NCBI GenBank assembly: GCA_017519685.1
Contig: JAFWRV010000360.1
Coordinates: forward strand, 1-14,407
Source: Clostridia bacterium
Lineage (GTDB): Bacteria > Bacillota > Clostridia > Oscillospirales > Acutalibacteraceae
Reading direction: 5' to 3'
Length of the DNA: 14,407 nt
Shown here: positions 8,066 through 14,407 of the stretch, in pieces
Numbering within the stretch: the first letter of the stretch is position 1
Layout of the letters: each line of letters starts with the position of its first letter
Made by a program: the position numbers and the translations under genes
The notes under the pieces: model-generated
The model's database searches: none
What the model saw: only the letters and a program-made list of their open reading frames with translations
What the model was told of the DNA's origin: nothing

Positions 8066-10702
8066 TTACTTTAAAAAGCTTTTAAGGGCATCTGCCACCG
8101 CGGACATTGCCTCATCGATTTTTGAAACATCTTTTGTACCCGCCATCGCGCTGTCGGGTCTTCCTCCGCCGGAACCGCCCGCAATCGCGGCTATCTGTTT
8201 AACGAGATTACCGGAATGCGCTCCTCTCGCTACGGCGTTTTTGCCGCAGGCGCAGGCAAAGTTCGCGGATGATTTATCATCACTTACGCCGCAGATGAAT
8301 ATTACAAGGTCGTCGTTTTCCTTTGCCTTATCGCACATACCTCTGAGTTCACCCGCGCCGATTCCGTCAAATTTCGCAGTGACGAGTTTTAATCCGTCAA
8401 CGTCAACGGCGTTGCTCATAAGGTCGCCCGTCTTCATTGAGGAAATCTCCTCACGCAGTTTTTCGCACTCTTTTTCAGCCGCTTTGAGTTCGCTCATAAG
8501 AGCCGCCGCTCTCTTGTCGATTTCAGAAACATTGGCAAGCTTCATTGAAACCGCGGTATTGCGGATAAGTTCGTTTTCGGCTGCTATATAATCCATAACT
8601 CCGAAGCCGGTAACGCCTTCGATACGGCGTACTCCGGCAGCAACGGAGGATTCAGATACGATTTTGAAAAGGCCGAGCTTTCCGGTATTGTCAACATGGG
8701 TACCGCCGCAGAGTTCGGTTGAAAAATCTCCCGCTCTGACTACTCTGACAACATCGCCGTACTTCTCTCCGAAAAGAGCCATCGCTCCGAGTTTCTTCGC
8801 TTCGTCTATGGGCATTTCCGATGTTGTTACCGGAATCGCGGAGAGGATAACCTCATTAACACGGCGCTCTATCGCGGCTATTTCCTCTGCTGTGAGCGCG
8901 GAAAAATGAGTAAAGTCAAATCTTACCGCGCCTGAATTTACAAGCTGACCCGCCTGCTCGACATGGGTGCCGAGTTTCTCGCGCAGCGCCGCCTGCAGAA
9001 GATGGGCGGCAGTGTGATTTCTCATCGTTGCCTGTCTTACGGCAACATCTATGCACGCCTTTGCCTTATCGCCGACCGCGATACTTTCGCCGGATGAAAT
9101 TCTGCCGATATGCAGAACAATTCCGTCCGCGGTCTTTCCTGTCGCGGTAACCTCAAATACGGCAGAGCCGAAATCGAGCGCTCCGGTGTCACCGACCTGT
9201 CCTCCGCTTTCGCCGTAAAATACCGTTTTATCAAGAACTATCGCCGCTTCGCTGTCCGCCGAAACGAAATCGCTTCTTTCGCCGTTGACGATAATTGCCT
9301 TTACTTCACTGTCGCACGTATTCTGAGTGTAACCGAGAAATTCCGTCGCGGGGATATCCTTGAGAGAAACGCTTCCGTCTTTCCATGCTTCCGCTCCCGC
9401 GTCTTTTCTCGCGGCTCTCGCAGCCGCTCTGCTTTCATCATAAAGGCGGTGATACTCGTCTGTATCGACGCTCATTCCTCTTTCGGCGAGAAGTTCCTGA
9501 GTCAGGTCAATCGGGAAGCCGAAAGTATCCTGAAGGCGGAACGCGTCCGCGCCGGAGAGAACCTTTGAATCGCTCTTTGAAATGATATCCTCAAGCAGAG
9601 TAAGACCCGTATCAATGGTCTTGTTGAAGCTTTCCTCCTCTGCCTTGATGACTTTGACGATAAGGTCGTGCTTCTCAACAAGATTGGGATAAGCGCTCGC
9701 GTTTTCTTTTATAACGGTTTCGCAGACTTTATAGAGGAAGGTGCCTTGTATTCCGAGCAGTCTGCCGTGGCGCGCCGCTCTTCTGAGAAGTCTGCGCAAA
9801 ACATATCCGCGGCCTTCGTTTGAGGGCATTACGCCGTCGCCTATCATAAATGTCGTGCTGCGGATATGGTCCGTGATAACTCTGAGAGAAACATCATTCT
9901 TTTCATTGTCGTGATATCTGACTCCGGCAATGTCAATGACGTGCTTCATTATATTCTGAACCGTATCAACCTCAAAGAGATTGTCAACGCCCTGCATTAT
10001 GCAGGCAAGACGCTCGAGGCCCATACCGGTATCAATATTGCAGCTCTTGAGTTTTGTGTAATTGTTGTTTCCGTCATTTTCAAACTGAGTGAAAACGAGG
10101 TTCCAGAATTCGGTATATCTGTCGCAGTCACAACCGACTTTGCAATCGGGCTTGCCGCAGCCGTATTTTTCGCCTCTGTCAAAGTAAATCTCGGAGCAGG
10201 GACCGCAGGGACCCGCGCCGTGCTCCCAGAAATTGTCTTCCTTGCCGAGACGTGACATATGATCGGGAGCAACGCCTATCTCTTTTGTCCAGATATCATA
10301 CGCCTCGTCGTCATCCTGATAGACCGTCACATGCAGACGGTCAACAGGCATCTTCATAACCTCTGTGCAGAATTCCCACGCCCAGCGGGTTGCCTCGTGT
10401 TTGAAATAATCACCGAAAGAGAAATTGCCGAGCATCTCAAAATAAGTTCCGTGACGCGCGGTGATTCCGACTCTCTCAATATCGGGAGTCCTGATACACT
10501 TCTGACAGGTTGTGACTCTCGTGCGGGGAGGTGTGAGTTCACCCGTAAAATATTTTTTCATCGGCGCCATACCGGCGTTGATAAGGAGCAGACTCCTGTC
10601 GCCCTGAGGGACAAGTGAAAAGCTCGGCAGTCTGAGATGACCTTTGGATTCAAAAAACTCAAGATATTTTTCTCTTATTTCGTTGAGACCCATCCATTCC
10701 AT
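8066..10702 (-). CDS. alaS: Alanyl-tRNA synthetase
   Basis: AlaRS is the class II synthetase that charges tRNA-Ala and edits mischarged Ser and Gly. The 878 residues match the family (E. coli about 876). In order: catalytic core with TRVTTCQKCIRTPD and GTYFEMLGNFSFGDYF (near residues 61-100), editing domain with HTAAHLL (563-569) and CGGTHV (665-670), then a coiled C-terminal part and the DHHA1 glycine-rich GGSGGGRPDSAMAG (842-855). I start it at the ATG at 10702 (MEWMGLNEIR) because GGAGGT is 9 bases upstream; the reading frame stays open for 18 more codons to an ATG at 10756, but those lie in the T-box terminator. A Cys-rich insert at 182-193 adds four cysteines. It is the first gene behind the alanine T-box and heads a seven-gene run. 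Confidence 0.97.
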   Translation of the reverse strand: MEWMGLNEIREKYLEFFESKGHLRLPSFSLVPQGDRSLLLINAGMAPMKKYFTGELTPPRTRVTTCQKCIRTPDIERVGITARHGTYFEMLGNFSFGDYFKHEATRWAWEFCTEVMKMPVDRLHVTVYQDDDEAYDIWTKEIGVAPDHMSRLGKEDNFWEHGAGPCGPCSEIYFDRGEKYGCGKPDCKVGCDCDRYTEFWNLVFTQFENDGNNNYTKLKSCNIDTGMGLERLACIMQGVDNLFEVDTVQNIMKHVIDIAGVRYHDNEKNDVSLRVITDHIRSTTFMIGDGVMPSNEGRGYVLRRLLRRAARHGRLLGIQGTFLYKVCETVIKENASAYPNLVEKHDLIVKVIKAEEESFNKTIDTGLTLLEDIISKSDSKVLSGADAFRLQDTFGFPIDLTQELLAERGMSVDTDEYHRLYDESRAAARAARKDAGAEAWKDGSVSLKDIPATEFLGYTQNTCDSEVKAIIVNGERSDFVSADSEAAIVLDKTVFYGESGGQVGDTGALDFGSAVFEVTATGKTADGIVLHIGRISSGESIAVGDKAKACIDVAVRQATMRNHTAAHLLQAALREKLGTHVEQAGQLVNSGAVRFDFTHFSALTAEEIAAIERRVNEVILSAIPVTTSEMPIDEAKKLGAMALFGEKYGDVVRVVRAGDFSTELCGGTHVDNTGKLGLFKIVSESSVAAGVRRIEGVTGFGVMDYIAAENELIRNTAVSMKLANVSEIDKRAAALMSELKAAEKECEKLREEISSMKTGDLMSNAVDVDGLKLVTAKFDGIGAGELRGMCDKAKENDDLVIFICGVSDDKSSANFACACGKNAVARGAHSGNLVKQIAAIAGGSGGGRPDSAMAGTKDVSKIDEAMSAVADALKSFLK

Positions 10703-10711
10703 AATAACATT

Positions 10712-10717
10712 ACCTCC
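10712..10717 (-). promoter_or_regulatory. Ribosome binding site that fixes the alaS start
   Basis: On the minus strand GGAGGT lies 9 bases upstream of the ATG at 10702. No comparable site precedes the more distal in-frame ATG at 10756, which falls inside the T-box terminator region. The shorter protein is therefore the right one. Confidence 0.88.
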
Positions 10718-10735
10718 AAATGTATGTGAAAATTG

Positions 10736-10782
10736 AAAAAAGGTGCAGTTTGCCAATCAGACGGGACGATTCATTGAACCGC
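10736..10782 (-). terminator. T-box regulated terminator of alaS
   Basis: A run of six T (10741-10736) follows AACTGCACC (10750-10742). In the form that excludes the antiterminator, GCGGTT (10782-10777) pairs with AACTGC (10750-10745) and CAAT (10776-10773) with ATTG (10757-10754), leaving GCA bulged. An alternative perfect 8-bp pairing joins GGTGCAGT (10812-10805) to ACTGCACC (10749-10742). Either places a stem at the T-run. Confidence 0.75.
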
Positions 10783-10957
10783 GGTACCACCCGAATTGCA
10801 CATCACTGCACCACTCTGTTGATTTTTAACGCAATCGGCGCCGCGCCTCGTCAGCGCGGAACTCAGAAGCGGCACTCCGTTTTCCGTTTCACAGTCCTCC
10901 TCTCAGCAGGCGGGGACCTCTCTGTGTGATGAAAACGGATTATTCTTCTTCAAAGTT
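10736..10957 (-). promoter_or_regulatory. Alanine T-box riboswitch in the alaS leader
   Basis: The RNA senses uncharged tRNA-Ala and lets transcription continue into alaS. Stem I spans about 10957-10860. AACT-TT-GAAG (10957-10948) pairs with CTTC-TG-AGTT (10869-10860), and a 9-bp upper helix pairs 10939-10931 with 10884-10876. The specifier loop between them carries GCC (10873-10871), an alanine codon. A GC-rich hairpin (10859-10841, CCGCGC/GCGCGG) follows, with no recognisable Stem II. The antiterminator reads CGGG (10793-10790), bulge TGGTACC, GCGGTTC, loop AAT, GAATCGT, CCCG (to 10762). The bulge TGGT matches the ACCA end of tRNA-Ala. The core CGGGTGGTACCGCGG fits the T-box consensus in all but its first base. 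Confidence 0.95.
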
Positions 10958-10962
10958 TTTTG

Positions 10963-12963
10963 TTATTCTGCCTCTTTTACAAGGGTCATTGAAATATAGG
11001 CGTATGTGTTGTTATATTCGATACGGAGCCATTCTTTACCCGTTGAGGAAAGTTTGGTGCCGCAGCCCTTGACTCTTTCTCCGGAAGGAAGCTCGCCGAC
11101 CTTCTCGGCGTTCGCGTCCGCGTCGGCTCTGACGTTGATACCGCCGCTGCCCGTAACGATATAATACTTGTCTTCTCCTGCGGGATCTGTTGTAATATCA
11201 TCCGGTGAAGCATCAATAATGAGATTGACTCCGGGGAAGGTTGTGATGGCGCTGCCTGTCAGTATAACGCCCCAGGTGTTGTCTTTCTTCGCGATGAACA
11301 CGCCGTTGAGACCCGGCATAATGACGCTGTATTCAAACGGAACGATAACCTCATCCTCAAGATTGATTATTCCCATACTGCCGTTCTTCTTGACGGCAAT
11401 AAGTCCGCCCGTAACAGGTCTGCAGTAATCGCAGTTGTAAGCGTTGAGCGTGTCGGAACCTGAGCCGGTATCAAAGTTGACGGCATCGTATTTGTAAGGA
11501 ATAACCTTCTTGCCGTCCATATCGACATATCCCCATTTGCCGTTCTTTCTCGCGGCGGCGTAACCTTCAAAGAATCTGTCACGCTCATCATACTTTACGC
11601 CTTCGGGGAACTCGTCATCCTGGAACGCGTGGCTCTGATGCTCCTGACCTGTTATCTCGGCTTTTCCGCCGGAATAGGTTACATAGTGTTTAACACCGTC
11701 TATATCGACAACAACATGATATTTATTGCTGTTTGTGTAATCTCTTCCCGAGCCGCAGGCAAGGAAAGGATTGTCATAATGCGGCTGGATAAGAATATTT
11801 CCCTGGTAGTCAAGCAGACCGTATTTATTTGTGGTTGCTGACTTGAAACAGCAGAAATACTCGTTGAGGTAATTGATTTCGGAGCAATCGGCAAAACCGG
11901 TGTTTTTCCACTGATATTCGACATCGGAAGTATTCGCCGTGCTGACCTGTGCATCGGGATTGTCTTTCTTTTTGCCCGCCGCCTTGGCTATGCCTGTGAT
12001 AATAAGAATAATCGCAATCAGCGCAACAAGGATAATTCCCGCTTTTTTCAAATCAATCTTTTTGAAATCGAAGTTTTTGAAGAAATCAAGAACACCTGCG
12101 ACACTGAAGCCTTTGCCGGATGAAGCCGGTTTTTCTACCGGAGTATCGACAAACCTGTCAAAATCTATTTCCTCATCCGACGGAGTTTTGTCCGCGGCGG
12201 AATTTGTGTTTACGGGAACGGACGGCTCGGAGCTGATGTTTTTGAAAAACTCTCCCTTCGAGGCGGGAACCGTTACCGGAGCTCTGCTGTTTTCTACCTC
12301 TTTGAAGGTGTTGTACTTATCGATAACATAAGAGAAGATTTCTCTTACCGCAGACGGATCGATTGCGGTGGTCTCCATCTCTCTCTTGAAAATCCTGTTA
12401 AGAACGGGATAAGGACTCTCGGGATTTTCCGAAGGTTCTCCGCTGCCGCATTTTGAGAAAATGATTTCCTTTGCCTTGGCAAGAACGGCATTGGCTGAAC
12501 TCTCAGAAATATTGAGATATCTTGAAAGAGGCCCGATAGGCATTCCGCTGTAATAGTGAAGAATAACCGTGCTGCGAAGCTCGGGGCTCAGCTCGGAAAC
12601 GGCGTCGAGAGCGGCGGCTGTCTTTCTGACATCGGTGTAAACATCCTCCGACAGGAATTCAAGCGTGCTTTCGGGAACATCCGCAACCGCGTCGCCGAAT
12701 GTGAACTTGCGTCCTTCCTTATATACTGCGGCAATATTCTGCCTCATAAATATTTCAAAAGCGTCGGGCTTCTTCAGGCGAGCGATTGTGCAGAACACTC
12801 TTGCATAAGCGTTTTTGGTAATGTCAACTGCTTCGTCCGCATCGCCGCAGAGTTTCAAGGCAAGATAATAGGATGACTTCAGCGTTTTGGCATAAAGCTT
12901 ACCCATGGCATCCGTATCGCCCTGAGAGGCGGCATTGACATAGCGAATCATATCTTCGCTCAC
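10963..12963 (-). CDS. ECF-sigma-like/transmembrane/WG-repeat/SH3b fusion protein
   Basis: I do not know a characterised homologue. Residues 1-172 resemble an ECF sigma factor: a region-2-like helical part (about 8-85) and a region-4-like helix-turn-helix (about 121-170, ELSPELRSTVILHYYSG then LSRYLNISESSANAVLAKAK). Residues 173-305 are a Ser/Pro/acidic linker. A single transmembrane helix lies at about 309-327, flanked by lysines. Outside follow WG-type repeats (379-395, 464-492, 518-545, 554-568; motifs NGKWGYVDMDGKKVIP and NTWGVI) and an SH3b-like domain at 599-662 (GGINVRADADANAEKVGEL). It probably links an envelope signal to a cytoplasmic DNA-binding or sigma-like head. Region 2 lacks the usual acidic-Gln core-binding pattern (VDITKNAY), so real sigma activity is uncertain. 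The start is GTG, supported by GGAGTGA. It has its own promoter and its transcript runs into the alaS T-box. Confidence 0.88.
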   Translation of the reverse strand: MSEDMIRYVNAASQGDTDAMGKLYAKTLKSSYYLALKLCGDADEAVDITKNAYARVFCTIARLKKPDAFEIFMRQNIAAVYKEGRKFTFGDAVADVPESTLEFLSEDVYTDVRKTAAALDAVSELSPELRSTVILHYYSGMPIGPLSRYLNISESSANAVLAKAKEIIFSKCGSGEPSENPESPYPVLNRIFKREMETTAIDPSAVREIFSYVIDKYNTFKEVENSRAPVTVPASKGEFFKNISSEPSVPVNTNSAADKTPSDEEIDFDRFVDTPVEKPASSGKGFSVAGVLDFFKNFDFKKIDLKKAGIILVALIAIILIITGIAKAAGKKKDNPDAQVSTANTSDVEYQWKNTGFADCSEINYLNEYFCCFKSATTNKYGLLDYQGNILIQPHYDNPFLACGSGRDYTNSNKYHVVVDIDGVKHYVTYSGGKAEITGQEHQSHAFQDDEFPEGVKYDERDRFFEGYAAARKNGKWGYVDMDGKKVIPYKYDAVNFDTGSGSDTLNAYNCDYCRPVTGGLIAVKKNGSMGIINLEDEVIVPFEYSVIMPGLNGVFIAKKDNTWGVILTGSAITTFPGVNLIIDASPDDITTDPAGEDKYYIVTGSGGINVRADADANAEKVGELPSGERVKGCGTKLSSTGKEWLRIEYNNTYAYISMTLVKEAE

Positions 12964-12970
12964 AGTACAT

Positions 12971-12977
12971 TCACTCC
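12971..12977 (-). promoter_or_regulatory. Ribosome binding site deciding a GTG start
   Basis: GGAGTGA on the minus strand ends 7 bases before the GTG at 12963. The closest ATG just upstream (at 12970) is out of frame, and the next in-frame ATG (residue 5) has no Shine-Dalgarno sequence at proper distance, so GTG is preferred. Confidence 0.75.
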
Positions 12978-13013
12978 AATCTTATAAATATAATAATTAA
13001 TTAATGACAATTG

Positions 13014-13042
13014 ATTTTAAACTATATTTTGGGTTTTGTCAA
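13014..13042 (-). promoter_or_regulatory. Strong promoter of the sigma-like/WG-repeat gene
   Basis: The minus strand has TTGACA (13037-13042), 17 bases, then TAAAAT (13014-13019). The expected start near 13007 leaves an AT-rich leader of about 44 bases. It is a housekeeping-type promoter, so a self-dedicated ECF promoter is not evident here. Confidence 0.82.
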
Positions 13043-13049
13043 GACTTTA

Positions 13050-13062
13050 CAACAATATGTTG
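13050..13062. promoter_or_regulatory. Small palindrome between divergent promoters, candidate operator
   Basis: CAACA-ATA-TGTTG is a perfect 5-bp inverted repeat around 3 bases. It lies 7 bases from the -35 of the leftward promoter and overlaps the -35 of the rightward PHP promoter, a position suited to a repressor or shared regulator. No regulator is identified and such short AT-rich repeats occur by chance. Confidence 0.35.
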
Positions 13063-13088
13063 ATTTTTTTAAAAGTTTGTTATAAAAT
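13060..13088 (+). promoter_or_regulatory. Promoter of the PHP-domain gene
   Basis: TTGATT (13060-13065), 17 bases, then TAAAAT (13083-13088). Transcription would start near 13095, about 28 bases ahead of the ATG at 13123. This also excludes the more distal in-frame ATGs at 13036 and 13057, which lie upstream of the transcript start. Confidence 0.75.
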
Positions 13089-13122
13089 AGTACACAAATA
13101 CATCGAGGAAAAGAGAATTGAT

Positions 13123-13791
13123 ATGAGTTATCTGTTTGATATTCACGTTCACACAAAAGAATCAAGCTGCTGCGGCGAGGTTCCCGCCGCGCAGGTTGTT
13201 GAGAGATATAAGAAGCTCGGATATGACGGAATATGCGTCACCGACCACATGAACCTTCACAATATCAGAAAACACGGCAGCACTTACGAAGAAGGCGCGC
13301 GTGTTTTTCTCAGCGGATACCGCGCGGCAAAAGCCGCGGCAGGCGACAGTTTCAAGGTTCTGCTCGGTATGGAGATAAGATTTCTCGACTATGACAACGA
13401 CTATCTTGTGTTCGGTTTTGACGAGGATTTCATATTCACAAGGAATTTTGCCGAATTCAGTGAGCTTGAGGAATTCCGTCCTTTTGCTCTCGAAAATCAT
13501 CTGACCGTGTTTCAGGCGCATCCTTTCCGCAACAACATCGCCGTCGTCAGTCCTTCCCTGCTCGACGGTATGGAAGTCTATAACGGGCACGGCGGTCACG
13601 ACTCAAGAAACGATATTGCGTACCGGTGGGCGGAAAAATACGGTCTGCGCATGTCTTCGGCTTCGGATTTTCACCGCGAAACCGGAATGGAGCCGGGCGG
13701 AATCTATCTGGACAGGATGCCCGGGGACTCGGCCGACCTCGCAAAAATGCTGCTGAATAAAGAATATAAACTCAAGACATTTGTTAAATAA
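13123..13791 (+). CDS. PHP-domain metal-dependent phosphoesterase
   Basis: The PHP fold is a trinuclear metal phosphoesterase found free-standing and in DNA polymerases. In the 222 residues the metal motifs are in order: HVH (8-10), TDH (40-42), GMEI with Glu84, AHPF with His133, and SDFH (181-184). GHGGHDSRND (155-164) fits the usual loop before the last motif. Free-standing members hydrolyse nucleoside 3',5'-bisphosphates, histidinol phosphate or short oligonucleotides, and I cannot choose among them. I start it at 13123 because GAGGAAAAG lies 10-14 bases upstream and the promoter lies between this ATG and earlier in-frame ones. It is the only plus-strand gene, divergent from the sigma-like fusion gene and closed by its own terminator. 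Confidence 0.9.
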   Translation: MSYLFDIHVHTKESSCCGEVPAAQVVERYKKLGYDGICVTDHMNLHNIRKHGSTYEEGARVFLSGYRAAKAAAGDSFKVLLGMEIRFLDYDNDYLVFGFDEDFIFTRNFAEFSELEEFRPFALENHLTVFQAHPFRNNIAVVSPSLLDGMEVYNGHGGHDSRNDIAYRWAEKYGLRMSSASDFHRETGMEPGGIYLDRMPGDSADLAKMLLNKEYKLKTFVK

Positions 13792-13798
13792 GAAAACC

Positions 13799-13827
13799 GG
13801 GACTTGCCTGCGGGCAAGTCCCTTATT
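13799..13827 (+). terminator. Bidirectional terminator between the PHP gene and the DUF2804 gene
   Basis: GGGACTTGCC (13799-13808), loop TGCG, GGCAAGTCCC (13813-13822) form a perfect 10-bp stem followed by TTATTTTT on the plus strand, 7 bases after the PHP stop. On the minus strand the same stem is followed by GGTTTTCTT, so it probably also ends the converging DUF2804 transcript. Confidence 0.92.
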
Positions 13828-13865
13828 TTTGGGGCATTATTGTATTGCGGCCATCCGCCCTTACT

Positions 13866-14407
13866 TTACCATCTGTTTTCAACGTACTCGCAAAACGCGT
13901 ACATATCCTTGATTTCAAGAACGGTTCCGTCTTCAAGCGTTGCGGTGCCGCTCCAGATTCCGTGAACCTGATGACTGTGCATTCTCATGGCGAGAACATT
14001 CAGATCGGAATGATGATCGAAGAACGGTTTCATAGTCATATCGAATTTTCCGTCTTCTGAAACAAAATGCCACGGCTCCATATATTTGTCGGGTTTCGGG
14101 AAAGTCTCAACGTCAATCGCCCCGAATTTATGTGCCTTTCCGTCATAGAAAATGCAGGTTTCGGTGGCGTTGCTCTCATTGCCGATACCCCAGGTTATTT
14201 CAAAACCGAAAATATGCTTCTGACCGTCGGGGCCGGTGATATAAGCGGAACCGTTGCCCCAATACCAGACAAGACTGTAAGGAGTGTCAACCCTGCCCCA
14301 GTCAAGCACGCAGAAAGTATCTTCCTTTGAAAGCTCTATTTTTTCGTTTCCGAATTTGAAATATCCCTCGCAAGGCATTGAATTCTGCTTTGTGGTCATA
14401 AAGTATC
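13866..14407 (-). CDS. DUF2804-family protein, C-terminal part (runs off right edge)
   Basis: The frame is open to the window end, so the ATG at 14399 is internal and the start lies outside. The visible 180 residues match the C-terminal half of DUF2804 proteins, about 330 residues long and of unknown function. The signature positions, counted from that internal ATG, are TFCVLDWGR (28-36), WYWGNGSAY (45-53), a glycine-rich FGFEITWGIGNESNATET stretch, IFYDGKAHKFG and a C-terminal YAFCEYVENRW. Its beta-rich, aromatic-rich character suggests a beta-sandwich or lipocalin-like fold, which is an inference. There is no signal peptide in the visible part. It converges on the PHP gene and shares its terminator. 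Confidence 0.82.
   Translation of the reverse strand, partial: YFMTTKQNSMPCEGYFKFGNEKIELSKEDTFCVLDWGRVDTPYSLVWYWGNGSAYITGPDGQKHIFGFEITWGIGNESNATETCIFYDGKAHKFGAIDVETFPKPDKYMEPWHFVSEDGKFDMTMKPFFDHHSDLNVLAMRMHSHQVHGIWSGTATLEDGTVLEIKDMYAFCEYVENRW

Noticed and set aside
7749..8591. A 280-codon plus-strand reading frame antisense to alaS and the HIT gene.
   Set aside because: It is opposite two clearly conserved genes, has no recognisable domain, and its Ser/Ala/Pro-rich composition is what the complement of such genes yields.
9110..10618. Several plus-strand reading frames of 119-152 codons inside alaS.
   Set aside because: All are shadows of the highly conserved alaS frame and lack ribosome binding sites and family motifs.
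10703..10756. An 18-residue N-terminal extension of AlaRS starting at the ATG at 10756.
   Set aside because: It lies within the T-box terminator and its T-run, has no ribosome binding site, and does not match AlaRS; the ATG at 10702 has GGAGGT at 9 bases.
10939..10944. AATAAT on the minus strand as a -10 box for alaS.
   Set aside because: Transcription from it would start inside Stem I and remove the 5' strand of the specifier helix; no -35 is present at the right distance.
13036..13122. A longer PHP protein starting at 13036.
   Set aside because: The extension spans the promoter -35 and -10 elements; the HVHT motif normally sits near the N-terminus, as it does with the 13123 start.
13866..14399. 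A complete small gene starting at the ATG at 14399.
   Set aside because: The frame stays open to the window edge, the match to DUF2804 begins before this ATG, and DUF2804 proteins are nearly twice as long.

Overview
The window looks like chromosomal core sequence from a low-to-mid GC Firmicute, most likely a Clostridia/Oscillospiraceae-type gut anaerobe. The reasons are the CdaA-CdaR pair, an RNase M5 homologue, an alanyl-tRNA synthetase under a T-box riboswitch, canonical AGGAGG ribosome binding sites with TTGACA/TATAAT-like promoters, and WG-repeat and DUF2804 proteins. The placement is an inference from gene content. I see no mobile element, CRISPR array, tRNA or rRNA, and no gap longer than 300 bases lacks an assigned gene or regulatory element.

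Almost everything reads on the minus strand. From right to left: the window opens at 14407 with the C-terminal part of a DUF2804 protein, which converges on a single plus-strand PHP-domain phosphoesterase gene (13123-13791). The two share a bidirectional hairpin terminator. The PHP gene is divergent from a GTG-started gene (10963-12963). That gene encodes an unusual fusion: an ECF-sigma-like N-terminus, one transmembrane segment, WG repeats and a C-terminal SH3b domain. Well-formed divergent promoters and a small palindrome lie between these two genes.

Six bases after the fusion gene's stop codon begins an alanine T-box leader (10736-10957). It is followed by a tight seven-gene run: alaS, a HIT hydrolase, a purine-type phosphoribosyltransferase, comEC, holA, rnmV and ispF. 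Spacings run from a 13-base overlap to 27 bases, and I see no terminator inside the run. alaS charges tRNA-Ala, and the T-box would raise expression when uncharged tRNA-Ala accumulates. The remaining genes serve nucleotide salvage, DNA uptake, replication (clamp loading), 5S rRNA maturation and MEP isoprenoid synthesis, so they are probably co-transcribed housekeeping genes.

An 85-base AT-rich gap with its own promoter then separates cdaA-cdaR. These encode a membrane diadenylate cyclase and its YbbR-domain regulator, and the pair ends in a strong intrinsic terminator. The usual third partner glmM is not next to them. Immediately after the terminator, a near-consensus promoter drives a ribulose-phosphate-3-epimerase-family gene that runs off the left edge.

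The most notable points are the sigma/TM/WG/SH3b fusion protein, its transcript running straight into the alaS T-box, the compact T-box with two competing terminator pairings, and a ComEC whose metallo-beta-lactamase-like domain has lost its metal-binding motif.
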